64,000 nt of DNA, taken from positions 5,828,001-5,892,000 of the forward strand of contig NZ_CP042968.1 of NCBI RefSeq assembly GCF_001693515.2. The letters run 5' to 3'. The notes below the pieces were generated by a model. It had not been told where the DNA came from. It ran no database searches and saw only the letters and a list, made by a program, of their open reading frames with translations. The position numbers and the translations under genes were made by a program. The stretch is from Bradyrhizobium paxllaeri (GTDB taxonomy: Bacteria > Pseudomonadota > Alphaproteobacteria > Rhizobiales > Xanthobacteraceae). This document shows positions 17,109 through 27,254 of the stretch, one piece after another (the stretch's first letter is position 1; each line of letters starts with the position of its first letter).

Positions 17109-18765
17109 ATGGTCAATGCGCTCGTCATCCGCCGCAATACGCAGCTGGCAAAAGCCCAGAAGGCGCTTCGTGCGGCACAGTATGTGCGAATGTCGACCGA
17201 ACTCCAGCGGTATTCGATTCAGAATCAGGCGGCTGCCATTGCGGCGTACGCGCAGCAACGCAACCTCACTATTGTTCGGACTTATGTCGACGAAGGACGC
17301 AGTGGTCTAAGGATCAACGGACGATCGGGCCTGATCGAGTTAATCGAGGATGTTCAATCCGGAAACGCGGACTTCGACCACATCTTAGTCTACGACGTCA
17401 GTCGATGGGGACGCTTCCAGGATGTCGACGAGAGCGCGCATTACGAGTTTGTCTGCAAGCGAAACGGCATCAAGGTTGCCTATTGCGCTGAGCAGTTCGA
17501 CAATGACGGAAGCCTTCTGTCGAGCATCGTCAAGAACATCAAGCGCGTGATGGCGGCTGAGTATAGCCGCGAACTTGGCGTGAAGGTGCACGCCGGTCAC
17601 TGCCGGATAGCAGGGTTAGGCTATCGAGTGGGTGGCCCGCTCACGTTCGGGCTGTACAGGGAGATGGTGGACGAGAAAAAACGTTCGAAAGGCAAGTTGG
17701 CGAAGGGGGAGTGTAAGGCACTGAAAACCGATCGCGTGCGGCTTCGGCTCGGGTCTGACGAAGAGGTCGCAGTCGTCAGATGGATATTCCACCAGTTTGT
17801 TATCGAGCGAAAAACGAACGTCGAAATTGCACGACAGCTCAATTTTGCGAGCATCGCCAATCAGCATGGCCGTCCGTGGACCGACATCATGATCCAAGCT
17901 ATTCTCAAGAACGAGAACTATGTTGGAAATCTAGTCTACAATCGCACCTCCCGCCGCCTTGGGCAAAAGTTGATAAACAACCCTCATCAATCTTGGATTC
18001 GGAGTACGGGGGCGGTGGACCCGATAATTGAACAAGACCTCTTCGCTCGTGCCCAGAAAATTATGTCCGACCGGTACATGGTTCTCCCTGAGGACGAGAT
18101 GTTGCGGCGGCTACGGCTCACGCTTGCTCGCAAGGGAAAGCTTTAGCGATGGCATCATCCGAAATACGGCCGGAATTCCGTCTACCCAAAGTTACGTCAA
18201 GCACTTTGGCTCTATAAGGAAAGCCTATGCGCTCATTGGCTACAAAGCCTCACGTGACTGCGCTTGGTATGATGCACGACAGCATTGGTCTGATGCTCTC
18301 TCAAGTCTTGCAGCGCGGGTTGCTGAAGCACTGAGAACCGACCTTGGCATTCCGGTGGACATAACAGATGGCCCAAGTCTGTCACTTGGGCGACGACGAA
18401 AGATTCGGTTTCAGGTCGTTCGCCAGTTGGCGAAAAGGGGCGCAAATCATGCTGCGCAATGGCGAGCCCACCGCCCGAAGCCCGATGACGACGTGCTCGT
18501 TGTCCTGCGATTGAATGCCTCCAACATAGCGATTCAAGATTATGTGCTCGTGCGTGTGTCGGACTGCCCGAGGTATCTGACGCTTTCCGACAGCTCTTTG
18601 GCCCACCACAGGGCGGCTCGCGTTGAGACGGTGGACAAACTAATTGCAGAGATCAAGGCGAGATTTGGATGGTCCAGCCATGCCGCACCACCCACGCCAA
18701 CACTACGGAACCAGCGAAGGAAACCAAGCCCGCCCAAAACCAAGTGCGGCCGCGCGCGGCGCTGA
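17109..18765 (+). pseudogene. Large serine recombinase interrupted by a frameshift
   Basis: The first frame (17109-18146) gives a resolvase domain: YVRMSTELQRYSIQNQ holds the catalytic Ser, with VDEGRSG and YDVSRWGR further on. A recombinase domain follows, ending in TLARKGKL and a TAG. The next frame continues the protein with SDGIIRNTAGIPSTQSYV and KHFGSIRKAYALIGY up to 18765. One extra T in the string GCTTTAGC near 18143-18146 explains both the stop and the shift. Such recombinases integrate and excise mobile DNA. As written the gene encodes a truncated protein lacking its C-terminal DNA-binding part. An assembly error is the main alternative. The ATG at 17109 is chosen for fit to the resolvase start. 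Confidence 0.8.
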
Positions 18766-18873
18766 CGGATCGCAAATAGAGATAAGCGCCTAATAGCTTG
18801 CCGTAGTTCCTTCTAAAATCGCCGTTGAGTTTCGAAATCGCGAAAAGCTCGGAATGATTGGTCGGACATTACA
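18653..18873 (-). pseudogene. Possible small membrane protein, frameshifted near its start
   Basis: A strong ribosome site AGGAGG lies five bases upstream of the ATG at 18873. That frame ends after 18 residues (MSDQSFRAFRDFETQRRF). A neighbouring frame continues to 18653 with FRRNYGKLLGAYLYLRS and then a hydrophobic helix TWFWAGLVSFAGSVVLAWVV. A one-base shift between the two would give a protein of about 70 residues with one membrane segment. The 3' part overlaps the recombinase's tail on the other strand. It may be a relic; the strong ribosome site is the best evidence that a gene existed. Confidence 0.3.
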
Positions 18874-19214
18874 ACCTCCTGGAAACGTCCCAGGCACTCT
18901 ATAGAGCACTGATTTGCCCGACAGGTCAATCTAAATTTCTGATTTTCCGAAACGAGAGGCCGCTGCACAGGAAGCGGCAGCCACCGCCCGCTCCCTACCA
19001 CGACCTAGAAAGCCGCGTCGCCCAATGGAGCACGCGCACGCCTTCAGCCCATACAGGATGGCCGGATCTACATCGAGAAGATGAACGCCCCTTCCTCTTC
19101 AGCGACAAAGGCATGCAGTGCGGGTGTCAAACTGGCGACGGGCGTGGCTGGCCGGAAGTGCACGGAGAGCGGCACATTCGTCAGGCTAACGCAGAGCGGC
19201 GCTGTAGGGCGTGT
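18874..19214. other. Intergenic stretch with no recognised gene
   Basis: These bases lie between the small membrane-protein relic and the capD-like remnant. The minus-strand frame that runs through the capD remnant continues to a stop at 19068 with residues such as FRPATPVASLTPALHAF, which no longer match capD. This may be a fused relic of another gene. Nothing else is supported. Confidence 0.3.
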
Positions 19215-19351
19215 AATGCGCAGCAGCAGGCGCGCATAAAAGGCTGCGCCCGCGTCATACCGCAGGTAGAAGCTCGCGAGCAGCGCCATTGCGGTCGCCA
19301 GCGCGTTGCGATCAGGAAATTGCGACGGGTCAGTTGCGAAAGAGGCGTCAT
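19215..19351 (-). pseudogene. N-terminal remnant of a CapD-like polysaccharide biosynthesis protein (copy A)
   Basis: From the minus-strand ATG at 19351 the sequence reads MTPLSQLTRRNFLIA. After a frameshift it continues as NALATAMALLASFYLRYDAG and AAFYARLLLRI. This is the start of the CapD/WbpM-type membrane nucleotide-sugar epimerase/dehydratase family: a basic RRN-x-L-I-A, then the first membrane helix ALFASFYLRFEGG. Only about 45 codons remain. It lies downstream of the O-antigen ligase in the order ligase-capD, and the segment including its upstream sequence is repeated as copy B on the other side of the ligase. Confidence 0.6.
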
Positions 19352-19438
19352 TCCAAAGGTCGGCTGCACAAACCGGCGGGCGGATTCGTGGGCGTCCCGA
19401 GTCCGCTGATATCTCATCTCCGGCGCGCAGGCCAGCGA

Positions 19439-20725
19439 TCATGGTCGAACAATTTTGGAAGGTTCCCCCGCCTCGCCGCGGGATCTGGCCTGGAGCACCA
19501 TACCGCCGGCCACTCCAACGCCGAGCACATACATCCAGCCCTCGTGAAAATCGAACAGATGCGAGTTGAACAGCGAACTGAACATGTTCTGCAGCACGAC
19601 CATCAGACCAATCCAAGCCGCCAGACCGTGGCCGCGAAACAGCGCGAAATGCGAAAACCAGATTGCGTACAGGATCACCACCCCGACAGCACCCCACTGG
19701 ACCGCGACGTTGAGAGTCTGGTTATGCGGGTTCCCGATCACCGCGCCCTGCGCCAGCACCGCAGGCCCGGTCGCGGCCGCTTCGAACAACCCTCGTGTCG
19801 ATCCCGTGCCATGGCCGATCACGGGCGCCTCGGCGAAGAACCGCAACGACTTCTCCCAGAATTCGAGCCGCAGCCCGATCGACGTCGGCTGATTGAATTC
19901 CTTATAGATGCGGTAATCCCGCGAGAACTTATCCGTGGTCGCCTGCAATTGCGGCGATAAGGTCCAGGCCAGCGCGCCGAGCATGACGGCGGCAACGAAC
20001 AGGAGCACGTTGGTTCGCCATCTCAAATGCGCCATCGCGAATGCGGCGAGCATCACCGGCAGCGTGACCAGCGCGGTGCGCGACACCACAACGAACGTCA
20101 TGTTAAGGAAAAAATTCGTCGCCAAAGCCGTCAGCAACAGTGCCTGCCTGATTTTCCCATCGCGCAGCAACGTAACGATGGGGAAAGCGAGCACCACAGT
20201 GCACAGCACGAATTCCTGGCTCTGGGCGATATAGTTCTTGACGAAGATGCCGTGCCCCCCCGCCTCGCCGGGAGCCTTCAGCGAGAGGCTGGGATAAATC
20301 GCGACGAGCCAGGAGGCGGCCGTTAGCAGCGTGCAGGACGCCAGGAATGCAATGAATACCCACATGCCCCGCGTCGACCGCTCGAAGTGATAGAATAGGA
20401 ACGGCAGAAGCAGTAGCTTCGTCGCGGGACTCAGGGCATAGAGGCGCGCCCCCCAGGACGCGTCCGACCACAATGTTCCCGCGACGGCAAGCGCAACGAG
20501 CGCAATCGGCAGCGCGCTGATCGGCCGTTGCAGCGAGCGCAAGAACGGACGCAATTCGAGCCTTGTGGCCAGTGCAGCCAGCCAGACCACCATGCCGATG
20601 CTCACCCCGCTGGTCGACCACGGCAGCAGCGCCGCCACCACGACCGCGATGAGGTCAACGTTCAGCATGCGCGCGAACGGATCGCGCCGGGCAGATGCCA
20701 TGATCGACAACAATGAAGACACCAT
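19439..20725 (-). CDS. O-antigen ligase/polymerase family membrane protein
   Basis: The 428-residue protein has about eleven hydrophobic segments. It has the hallmark large periplasmic loop of the Wzy_C (O-antigen ligase) family, with the block RLEFWEKSLRFFAEAPVIGHGTGST and GNPHNQTLNV, which carries the conserved His of the family. The enzyme joins O-antigen or other polysaccharide to lipid A-core, or polymerises repeat units, at the outer face of the inner membrane. The first ATG at 20725 sits exactly where a capD-like remnant ends; a later Met at 20701 is an alternative. It is flanked by two capD-like fragments, so the gene survives in a partly decayed duplicated region. Confidence 0.8.
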   Translation of the reverse strand: MVSSLLSIMASARRDPFARMLNVDLIAVVVAALLPWSTSGVSIGMVVWLAALATRLELRPFLRSLQRPISALPIALVALAVAGTLWSDASWGARLYALSPATKLLLLPFLFYHFERSTRGMWVFIAFLASCTLLTAASWLVAIYPSLSLKAPGEAGGHGIFVKNYIAQSQEFVLCTVVLAFPIVTLLRDGKIRQALLLTALATNFFLNMTFVVVSRTALVTLPVMLAAFAMAHLRWRTNVLLFVAAVMLGALAWTLSPQLQATTDKFSRDYRIYKEFNQPTSIGLRLEFWEKSLRFFAEAPVIGHGTGSTRGLFEAAATGPAVLAQGAVIGNPHNQTLNVAVQWGAVGVVILYAIWFSHFALFRGHGLAAWIGLMVVLQNMFSSLFNSHLFDFHEGWMYVLGVGVAGGMVLQARSRGEAGEPSKIVRP

Positions 20726-21060
20726 TTCGTGGTCGCCAGATTAAAGACGTAGCAGATAACGATGAAGACGACGAAGAGCGTAAGGTCTTCAGCAGTGGCA
20801 GGCGGGGCATAAAAGGAGTCGCTCCCCTCGAGAGTGCAGGCAGAAGCTTGCGAACAGCGCAAGCGCCGTCGCCAGCACATCATGCAATGCGATCAGGTAA
20901 TCGCGACGGGGAGTTGCGAAAGAGGTGTCATTCAATGGTTGGCTGCGGAAACGATGGAATTCACAGGGTGTCCCTCGCCCGCTGATATCTTATCCGCCGC
21001 GTGCGCGCCAGCGATCATGACGGGATAATCAGGAGTGTTCCACAGCCTCGGCGGATTAAC
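20726..21060 (-). pseudogene. Remnant of a second ligase-capD unit (copy B)
   Basis: Minus-strand bases 21060-21018 resemble the last codons of the O-antigen ligase gene, with matching GCGAGGC and GGAAC blocks before a shared TGATCGCTGG. The following bases to 20931 match the ligase-capD spacer of copy A (GATATCAGCGG, then TGACACCTCTTTCGC). From 20931 a decayed capD N-terminus follows in shifted frames: RDYLIALHDVLATALALFAS and then FVVFIVICYVFNLATTKW. The match stops after TTKW at the ligase start codon. It is about 80 codons of capD. Confidence 0.6.
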
Positions 21061-21154
21061 GGTCGGCAGTACCATTGGCGCCAGTCCAACCGTCATTGAG
21101 ACGACTTATCCGCCGTAGCTCGAACAGCGATGGGCGGAACGTCTATCCCCGCCG

Positions 21155-22666
21155 CTACGCCTTCGCCGGCCGCAGCATGCGCGAGACGCCGCTGAAGGCC
21201 CTATCGATCACCGGCCAGAACAGCAGCACGATCGCCAGCGTGGTGATCGACCCGACGAGGCCGTTCGACCAGAACACCTTCAGATCGCCGCCCGAGCCGA
21301 TCATCGACAGGCGGAACGCGTCCTCGGCGCGGTTGCCGAGCACCAGCGCCAACGTGAACGGCGCCAAGGGAATGCCGATCTTCTTGAAGACGTAGCCGAC
21401 GACGCCAAAGCCCAGCATCAGCCAGATGTCGAACATCGCGTTCTGGATCGCGAAGGCGCCGATCGCGCAGGACACCACGATCATCGGCGCCACCGCGGCG
21501 AACGGCACGCGCAGGATGGAAGCGAAGATCGGCACCGTCGTCAGCACCAGCACGAGGCCGACGACATTGCCGAGATACATCGACGCGATCAGGCCCCAGA
21601 CGAAATCCTTGTGCTCGACGAACAGCAACGGCCCCGGATTAAGGCCCCACACCATCAGGCCGCCGAGCAGGATCGCGGCGGTGCCGGAGCCGGGAATGCC
21701 GAGCGCGAGCATCGGCAGCAGCGCCGCGGTGCCGGAGGCGTGCGCGGCCGTTTCCGGCGCGAACACGCCCTCGATGCGGCCCTTGCCAAAGCTGTCCTGG
21801 TCCTTGGAAAAGCGCTTGGCGAGGTTGTAGCCCATGAAGGACGCGGCGATCGCGCCGCCCGGCGTGATGCCGAGCCAGCAGCCGATGAAGGACGAACGAA
21901 ACAACGTCACCCAGTATTTCGGCAGATCCTTCCACACCGAAAGCACCACGCGCAGGGAGATGCCGGCAGCATGGCCGCGCAACGCGAGCCGCTCCTCCAT
22001 CGTGAGCAGGATCTCGCTGATGCCGAACAGGCCGATGACGGCCACGAGAAAGTTGACGCCGCGCAGCAGTTCGGCCGAGCCGAACGTCATGCGCAACTGG
22101 CCGGAAACGGTATCCATGCCGATGCCGGCGAGCAGCAGGCCGAGCGACATTGAAATGACGGTCTTGTGCTTGGCCTCGCGGCCGAGGCCGACAAAGGAGC
22201 AGAAGGTGAGCAGATAGACCGCGAAGAACTCCGGTGGTCCGAATTTCAGCGCGAAGGAAGAGATCATCGGCGCCAGGAAGGTGATCAGCATCACCGCGAC
22301 CAACGAGCCGATGAAGGACGAGGTGAAGGCGGCAGTTAACGCTTCCGCCGCCCTCCCCTGTTGCGCCATCGGATAGCCGTCGAAGGTGGTCGCGACCGAC
22401 CAGGCTTCGCCGGGGATGTTGAACAGGATCGAGGTGATGGCGCCGCCGAACAGCGCGCCCCAATAGATGCAGGACAGCATCACGATCGCCGAGGTCGGGT
22501 CCATCGTGAACGTCAGCGGCAACAGGATCGCGACGCCGTTGGGGCCGCCGAGGCCCGGCAGCACGCCGACGAAAATGCCGAGCACCAGCCCGGTCATCAT
22601 CAGCAGCAGCGTCTTCCAGGTCAGCAGCACGGCAAAACCGTGCATCAAGAGGCCGATGGCTTCCAT
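21155..22666 (-). CDS. tctA: Tripartite tricarboxylate transporter, large permease subunit TctA
   Basis: The 503-residue protein has about twelve hydrophobic segments and opens with GIFVGVLPGLGGPNGVAILLPL, the conserved TctA signature. A second family block, GIPGSGTAAILLGGLMVWGL, lies in the middle. Together with TctB and a periplasmic TctC-type protein it forms a secondary transporter for di- or tricarboxylates and similar acids across the inner membrane. It follows TctB on the minus strand by 21 bases and is downstream of mtnP-mtnA-tctB in the same direction, so all four may be one transcript. Confidence 0.95.
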   Translation of the reverse strand: MEAIGLLMHGFAVLLTWKTLLLMMTGLVLGIFVGVLPGLGGPNGVAILLPLTFTMDPTSAIVMLSCIYWGALFGGAITSILFNIPGEAWSVATTFDGYPMAQQGRAAEALTAAFTSSFIGSLVAVMLITFLAPMISSFALKFGPPEFFAVYLLTFCSFVGLGREAKHKTVISMSLGLLLAGIGMDTVSGQLRMTFGSAELLRGVNFLVAVIGLFGISEILLTMEERLALRGHAAGISLRVVLSVWKDLPKYWVTLFRSSFIGCWLGITPGGAIAASFMGYNLAKRFSKDQDSFGKGRIEGVFAPETAAHASGTAALLPMLALGIPGSGTAAILLGGLMVWGLNPGPLLFVEHKDFVWGLIASMYLGNVVGLVLVLTTVPIFASILRVPFAAVAPMIVVSCAIGAFAIQNAMFDIWLMLGFGVVGYVFKKIGIPLAPFTLALVLGNRAEDAFRLSMIGSGGDLKVFWSNGLVGSITTLAIVLLFWPVIDRAFSGVSRMLRPAKA

Positions 22667-22687
22667 GGCGCTATCCCACCGAACCTG

Positions 22688-23230
22688 TTAGCGGCCGAGC
22701 GCCGCTTCGAGCGGGCCCTTTGGCATGATGACATCGAAGGCGACGTCGAAGGTCACGAACATCGCGGCGGTGAAGATGAAGGCGGTGAGCAGCGACTTCC
22801 ACAGCGCGATCTTGCCGACCAGGCGCATGAAACCGGAGATCAGGAGGAAGCTCGCGACATAGAGCCCGAGGTACTGCGTGGCGAGGCAGAACAGAACCGT
22901 TGGCACGAATACCGCCATCACGCGGCGAAGCTGCGCCCGCGTCACGAAGGTTTCAGTGGCCTCCGTGCGCGACAGGAACGCGGCGACCAGCCCGTAGAGA
23001 CTGGCGCCACCGAGGATGATCGAGAGGTAGAACGGGAAATAGCCGGGCTGTGGCCCGGTGGATTCCCAGCCGGCTCCAGCGCGCCAGTTATCGAGACCGA
23101 GCGTGATTGCGAGGGCGAGCAACAGCAGCGAGACGACCACGTCGACGACGCGAACGCTGACGACCTGAGGCGAGTTGGCCTCCGGCGCGGTCGGATCCTC
23201 GACGACGATTTCGATGTCGGTATTGGACAT
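22688..23230 (-). CDS. tctB: Tripartite tricarboxylate transporter, small permease subunit TctB
   Basis: The 180-residue protein has four hydrophobic segments, as usual for TctB, and the early GPQPGYFPFYLSIILGGASL region typical of the family (the G-x-G/P-x-x-P-F motif after helix 1). It is the small partner of TctA in the tripartite tricarboxylate transporter. It is followed by tctA after 21 bases and preceded by mtnA after 60 bases on the same strand. An extended hydrophilic N-terminus of about 30 residues precedes the first helix. Confidence 0.9.
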   Translation of the reverse strand: MSNTDIEIVVEDPTAPEANSPQVVSVRVVDVVVSLLLLALAITLGLDNWRAGAGWESTGPQPGYFPFYLSIILGGASLYGLVAAFLSRTEATETFVTRAQLRRVMAVFVPTVLFCLATQYLGLYVASFLLISGFMRLVGKIALWKSLLTAFIFTAAMFVTFDVAFDVIMPKGPLEAALGR

Positions 23231-23290
23231 GGAGACGATGAACCCCGATACGACAGACGCAAACGGGGATACGTGCCGACGCCGCTGGCG

Positions 23291-24394
23291 TCAATGTCCG
23301 GCGCTGCGCTCCGGGAATGCGCTCGCAAGTGCAGCACGATCGGGCCGCAGCAGGCCACGCTCGGTGATCAGTCCCGTGACCAGCCGCGCCGGCGTGACGT
23401 CGAAGGCATAGTTGGCCACCGGCGACCCGTCGGGAACTACCCGCACCGTCTCGACACGGCCGTCGGCGGTGCGGCCGGACATCGTCGCCACTTCGTCGGC
23501 GCTGCGCTGCTCGATCGGGATCTGCCTGAGACCATCATCGATACTAAAGTCGATGGTCGGCGACGGCAGTGCAACATAGAACGGCACGCCGTTGTCGTGC
23601 GCGGCCAGCGCCTTCAGATAGGTGCCGATCTTGTTGCAGACATCGCCATTGGCCGCCACCCGGTCGGTGCCGACGATCGCCAGATCGACCATGCGGTGCT
23701 GCATCAGATGGCCGCCGGTGTTGTCGGGGATCACCGTGTGCGGAACGCCGTGGTGGCCGAGTTCCCATGCGGTCAGCGAAGCCCCCTGATTGCGCGGCCG
23801 CGTCTCGTCGACCCAGACATGGACCTTCACGCCGCGGTCATGGGCAAGGTAGATCGGCGCTGTTGCGGTGCCCCAGTCGACCGTTGCGAGCCAGCCGGCA
23901 TTGCAATGCGTCAGGACGTTGACCACCTCGCCCGGCCGCTTGCTCGCCGCGATCTGCTCGATCAGCGCCAGACCATGCCGGCCGATCCCCTGGTTGATCG
24001 CAACGTCCTCGTCGGCGATTTCGACCGCCCGCCGGTAGGCCGCGGCAATCCGCTCGGACGCCGACAACGGCCGCAGCAAGCGCGCCATCTCGTCGAGCGC
24101 CCATTTCAGGTTGATCGCGGTCGGCCGGGCCGCCAGCAGCATGGCATAGGCGCGGTCGAGCGCCGCATCGGAAGCATCGGCGCGCATGGCGAGCGCCACG
24201 CCAAAAGCCGCGGTCGCGCCGATCAGCGGAGCCCCCCGCACCAGCATGGAGCGGATCGCCTCGGTCGCGTCCTCGGCGTGGGTGATACGCGCCACCACGA
24301 ATTCATGCGGCAGCCGGCGCTGATCGATCGCGGCGACGGTGCAGCCGTCGTCCTCGAGCCAGATACTGCGAAAATGCCGGCCGTCGACGTTCAT
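23291..24394 (-). CDS. mtnA: S-methyl-5-thioribose-1-phosphate isomerase
   Basis: The 367-residue protein belongs to the eIF2B-like aldose-ketose isomerases. It shows [19 protein letters not shown] (the R-G-A-P-x-I substrate loop), the catalytic Cys in [10 protein letters not shown] and the catalytic Asp in [19 protein letters not shown]. It converts methylthioribose-1-phosphate, made by the upstream MtnP, to methylthioribulose-1-phosphate. Length is normal. The gene is separated from mtnP by 41 bases. The next enzyme of the standard methionine salvage route (MtnB, MtnK partners) is absent here; an aldolase gene is divergent instead. Confidence 0.95.
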   Translation of the reverse strand: MNVDGRHFRSIWLEDDGCTVAAIDQRRLPHEFVVARITHAEDATEAIRSMLVRGAPLIGATAAFGVALAMRADASDAALDRAYAMLLAARPTAINLKWALDEMARLLRPLSASERIAAAYRRAVEIADEDVAINQGIGRHGLALIEQIAASKRPGEVVNVLTHCNAGWLATVDWGTATAPIYLAHDRGVKVHVWVDETRPRNQGASLTAWELGHHGVPHTVIPDNTGGHLMQHRMVDLAIVGTDRVAANGDVCNKIGTYLKALAAHDNGVPFYVALPSPTIDFSIDDGLRQIPIEQRSADEVATMSGRTADGRVETVRVVPDGSPVANYAFDVTPARLVTGLITERGLLRPDRAALASAFPERSAGH

Positions 24395-24435
24395 GTTCTA
24401 CGTCCTTCGCGTCGCGCGCCCGCTGGAAGGCATCC

Positions 24436-25311
<876 letters not shown>

Positions 25312-25401
25312 GACTTCTCCACTCAACTATTCCAGAGACATGTTCGACTATACTGCGACGCAATAATCAAGCATTGTCCATCCCCTTCAAGAGGGCTTGA
25401 C

Positions 25402-26052
25402 ATGCCGACCACCAAGGACCGGGACAAACGCCAATCCATCATCGATGCCTGCCTGCGCATGAATACGCTCGGCATCAACCAGGGGACGTCAGGCAATATC
25501 AGCCTGCGCCATGGCGATGGCATGCTGATCACGCCCACCAGCACGCCCTACGAGGCGATGAAGCCCGACCAGATCGTCTACATGCATCTCGACGGCAACC
25601 ACGATCCCTCGCAGCGGCCGTCGAGCGAATGGCGCTTTCACCGCGACATCCTCAAGGCCCGTCCGGAGGTGCAGGCGATCGTCCACGCCCATCCGCCCTA
25701 TTCGACCATGCTGGCGATCATGGGCATGGAGATCCCCCCGGTGCACTACATGGTCGCCGTCGCCGGCGGCGACACCATCCGCTGCGCGCCCTATGCGACC
25801 TTCGGCACCCAGGAGCTGTCGGAACATGCCGTAAAGGCGCTGGAGGGACGGCTGGCCTGCCTGCTCGAGCATCACGGCATGATCGCGGTCGGGCCTTCGC
25901 TGTCGAAGGCAATGTGGCTGGCGGTCGAGGTCGAGACGCTGGCGCGGCAATATCACGGCTGCCTGCAGATCGGCACGCCGCCCTTGCTCTCAAAGGAGGA
26001 AATCGAAAAGGTCCGCCTCCGCATGGCCGGATACGGCCACGCGGAGGAGTAA
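25402..26052 (+). CDS. Class II aldolase, likely methylthioribulose-1-phosphate aldolase of an MTA shunt
   Basis: The 216-residue protein is a fuculose-phosphate-type class II aldolase with zinc ligands in VHAHPPYSTML and LLEHHGMIAVG. GINQGTSGNISLR near residue 25 is the phosphate-binding region. The true start is the ATG at 25402 (frame is open far upstream). Directly divergent from mtnP-mtnA, it fits the DHAP shunt described in Rhodospirillum rubrum and E. coli, where such an aldolase cleaves methylthioribulose-1-phosphate to DHAP and methylthioacetaldehyde. MtnB dehydratase is a related fold and the alternative, but the other standard-route enzymes are not in the window. Confidence 0.85.
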   Translation: MPTTKDRDKRQSIIDACLRMNTLGINQGTSGNISLRHGDGMLITPTSTPYEAMKPDQIVYMHLDGNHDPSQRPSSEWRFHRDILKARPEVQAIVHAHPPYSTMLAIMGMEIPPVHYMVAVAGGDTIRCAPYATFGTQELSEHAVKALEGRLACLLEHHGMIAVGPSLSKAMWLAVEVETLARQYHGCLQIGTPPLLSKEEIEKVRLRMAGYGHAEE

Positions 26053-26066
26053 CTATTGTAGATGGA

Positions 26067-27062
26067 TTATTTCGCGACGAAGCCCGCTTCGTTCATGAGC
26101 TGCGAGTTCAGCTTGTCGTCCTCTTCGAGGAATTTCAGCATGTCCTTGCCGGTGAGGAAGATCGGCTTCAGCGCCTGCTTCTCCATATATTCCTTGTACT
26201 CCGGCGTCTGCGTCACCTTCTGGAACAGGTCGACATAGAACGCCTGCTGGTCCGGCGTCACCTTCCCTGGCAGGAACATCGCGCGCAGCATCAGATACTG
26301 CACGTCGAGCCCTTCCTCCTTGCAGGTCGGGATGTCGTTCCAGGATTGCGTCTCCGTGACCTTGGTCTTGTAGGAAATCCGCTCCTTGTCGAATACGCAG
26401 AGCGCGCGGACCTGACCGGCGCGCCAGACTTCCAGATTCTCGGATGGATTGTTGACGTTGGATTCGGTGTGCTTGCCGACCAGCTGCGTCGCCGCCTCGC
26501 CGCCGGACTTGTACGGCAGATAGGAGAATTTCGCGCCGGTCTTCTGCTCCATGAACACGGTGAGCACGTGGTCCTCCCGCTTGGAGCCGGTACCGCCCAT
26601 CTTGAACGGCGAACTCGCCGCCTTGGCTGCGGCGATGAAGTCCTTCACCGTCTTGGGACCCTCGGCGTTGTCCCACAGCACGAACTGATCGAGGGCGACG
26701 ACCGACACCGGCGTCAGGTCGCGCCAGTTGAACGGGATTTTCGCCGACAGCGGCAACATGTAGATCAGCGAATAGGCGATTAGCACCTTGTTGGCGTCGC
26801 CGTCGCTGGACTTCATGTACATCAACGCTTCGGCGCCGGACGCACCGCCCTTAAGCGACACGACCATCGGCTGCTTCATCAGATTGTTCTTCTGGATGGC
26901 CGCCTGCATCATTCGCGCCATCTGGTCGGAAGCACCACCGGCGCCGGCTGCGACCACGATTTCGACCGGCTTGGTCGGCTCCCAGGCGGCAAGCGCTGGA
27001 GTGGTTGCGATCATGGCCGTCATGGCGGCCGCGGCTTTGAGGATATGTCCCACGAGTTTCAT
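26067..27062 (-). CDS. Tripartite tricarboxylate transporter substrate-binding protein (Bug/TctC family)
   Basis: The ATG at 27062 gives a 331-residue protein with a signal peptide (MKLVGHILKAAAAMTAMIA, cleavage after ALA-A). The mature start WEPTKPVEIVVAAGAGGASDQ is the family's conserved ligand-binding loop. The frame is open further upstream to 27194, but that part has no signal-peptide sense. It captures an organic acid in the periplasm for TctA-TctB. It is separated from tctAB by mtnA, mtnP and the aldolase, so its partner permease is probably the tctBA encoded 3 kb away, but an orphan Bug protein is possible. Confidence 0.9.
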   Translation of the reverse strand: MKLVGHILKAAAAMTAMIATTPALAAWEPTKPVEIVVAAGAGGASDQMARMMQAAIQKNNLMKQPMVVSLKGGASGAEALMYMKSSDGDANKVLIAYSLIYMLPLSAKIPFNWRDLTPVSVVALDQFVLWDNAEGPKTVKDFIAAAKAASSPFKMGGTGSKREDHVLTVFMEQKTGAKFSYLPYKSGGEAATQLVGKHTESNVNNPSENLEVWRAGQVRALCVFDKERISYKTKVTETQSWNDIPTCKEEGLDVQYLMLRAMFLPGKVTPDQQAFYVDLFQKVTQTPEYKEYMEKQALKPIFLTGKDMLKFLEEDDKLNSQLMNEAGFVAK

Positions 27063-27190
27063 CCCTATGTGATTGTTGTATTTAGAAAAATAGACACTGT
27101 CCGCCGCACCATTGTGCTGACTAATGCAGGCGAGTTCAAGCCGGTCTGCAACCTTACTGCGTATGACTTTCGCATGAGTAGGCGACATAC

Positions 27191-27224
27191 GCAAAAAGGC
27201 GCGGGCTCGCCGAAAGCCCGCGCC
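27191..27224 (-). terminator. Rho-independent terminator after the aminotransferase operon
   Basis: Minus-strand arms GGCGCGGGCT and AGCCCGCGCC (10 bases each, 27198-27207 and 27215-27224) enclose a 7-base loop. Five T residues follow on the minus strand. It lies 30 bases beyond the end of the enoyl-CoA hydratase gene, consistent with termination there, and before the substrate-binding protein gene. Confidence 0.8.
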
Positions 27225-27254
27225 TCCAGGGAGGCACTCACACGCCAGCGAAGG

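Noticed and set aside
18140..18150. Programmed ribosomal frameshift in the serine recombinase
   Set aside because: There is only a TTT run and no downstream pseudoknot I can see; a simple insertion explains the change.
19068..19697. Minus-strand frame of 209 codons across the end of the ligase gene
   Set aside because: Its first part is a shifted shadow of the ligase; only the middle segment resembles capD, and it is listed as a remnant.
25312..25401. SAM riboswitch between mtnP and the aldolase gene
   Set aside because: The 90-base divergent gap is short and I could not build a known riboswitch fold; nothing supports it.
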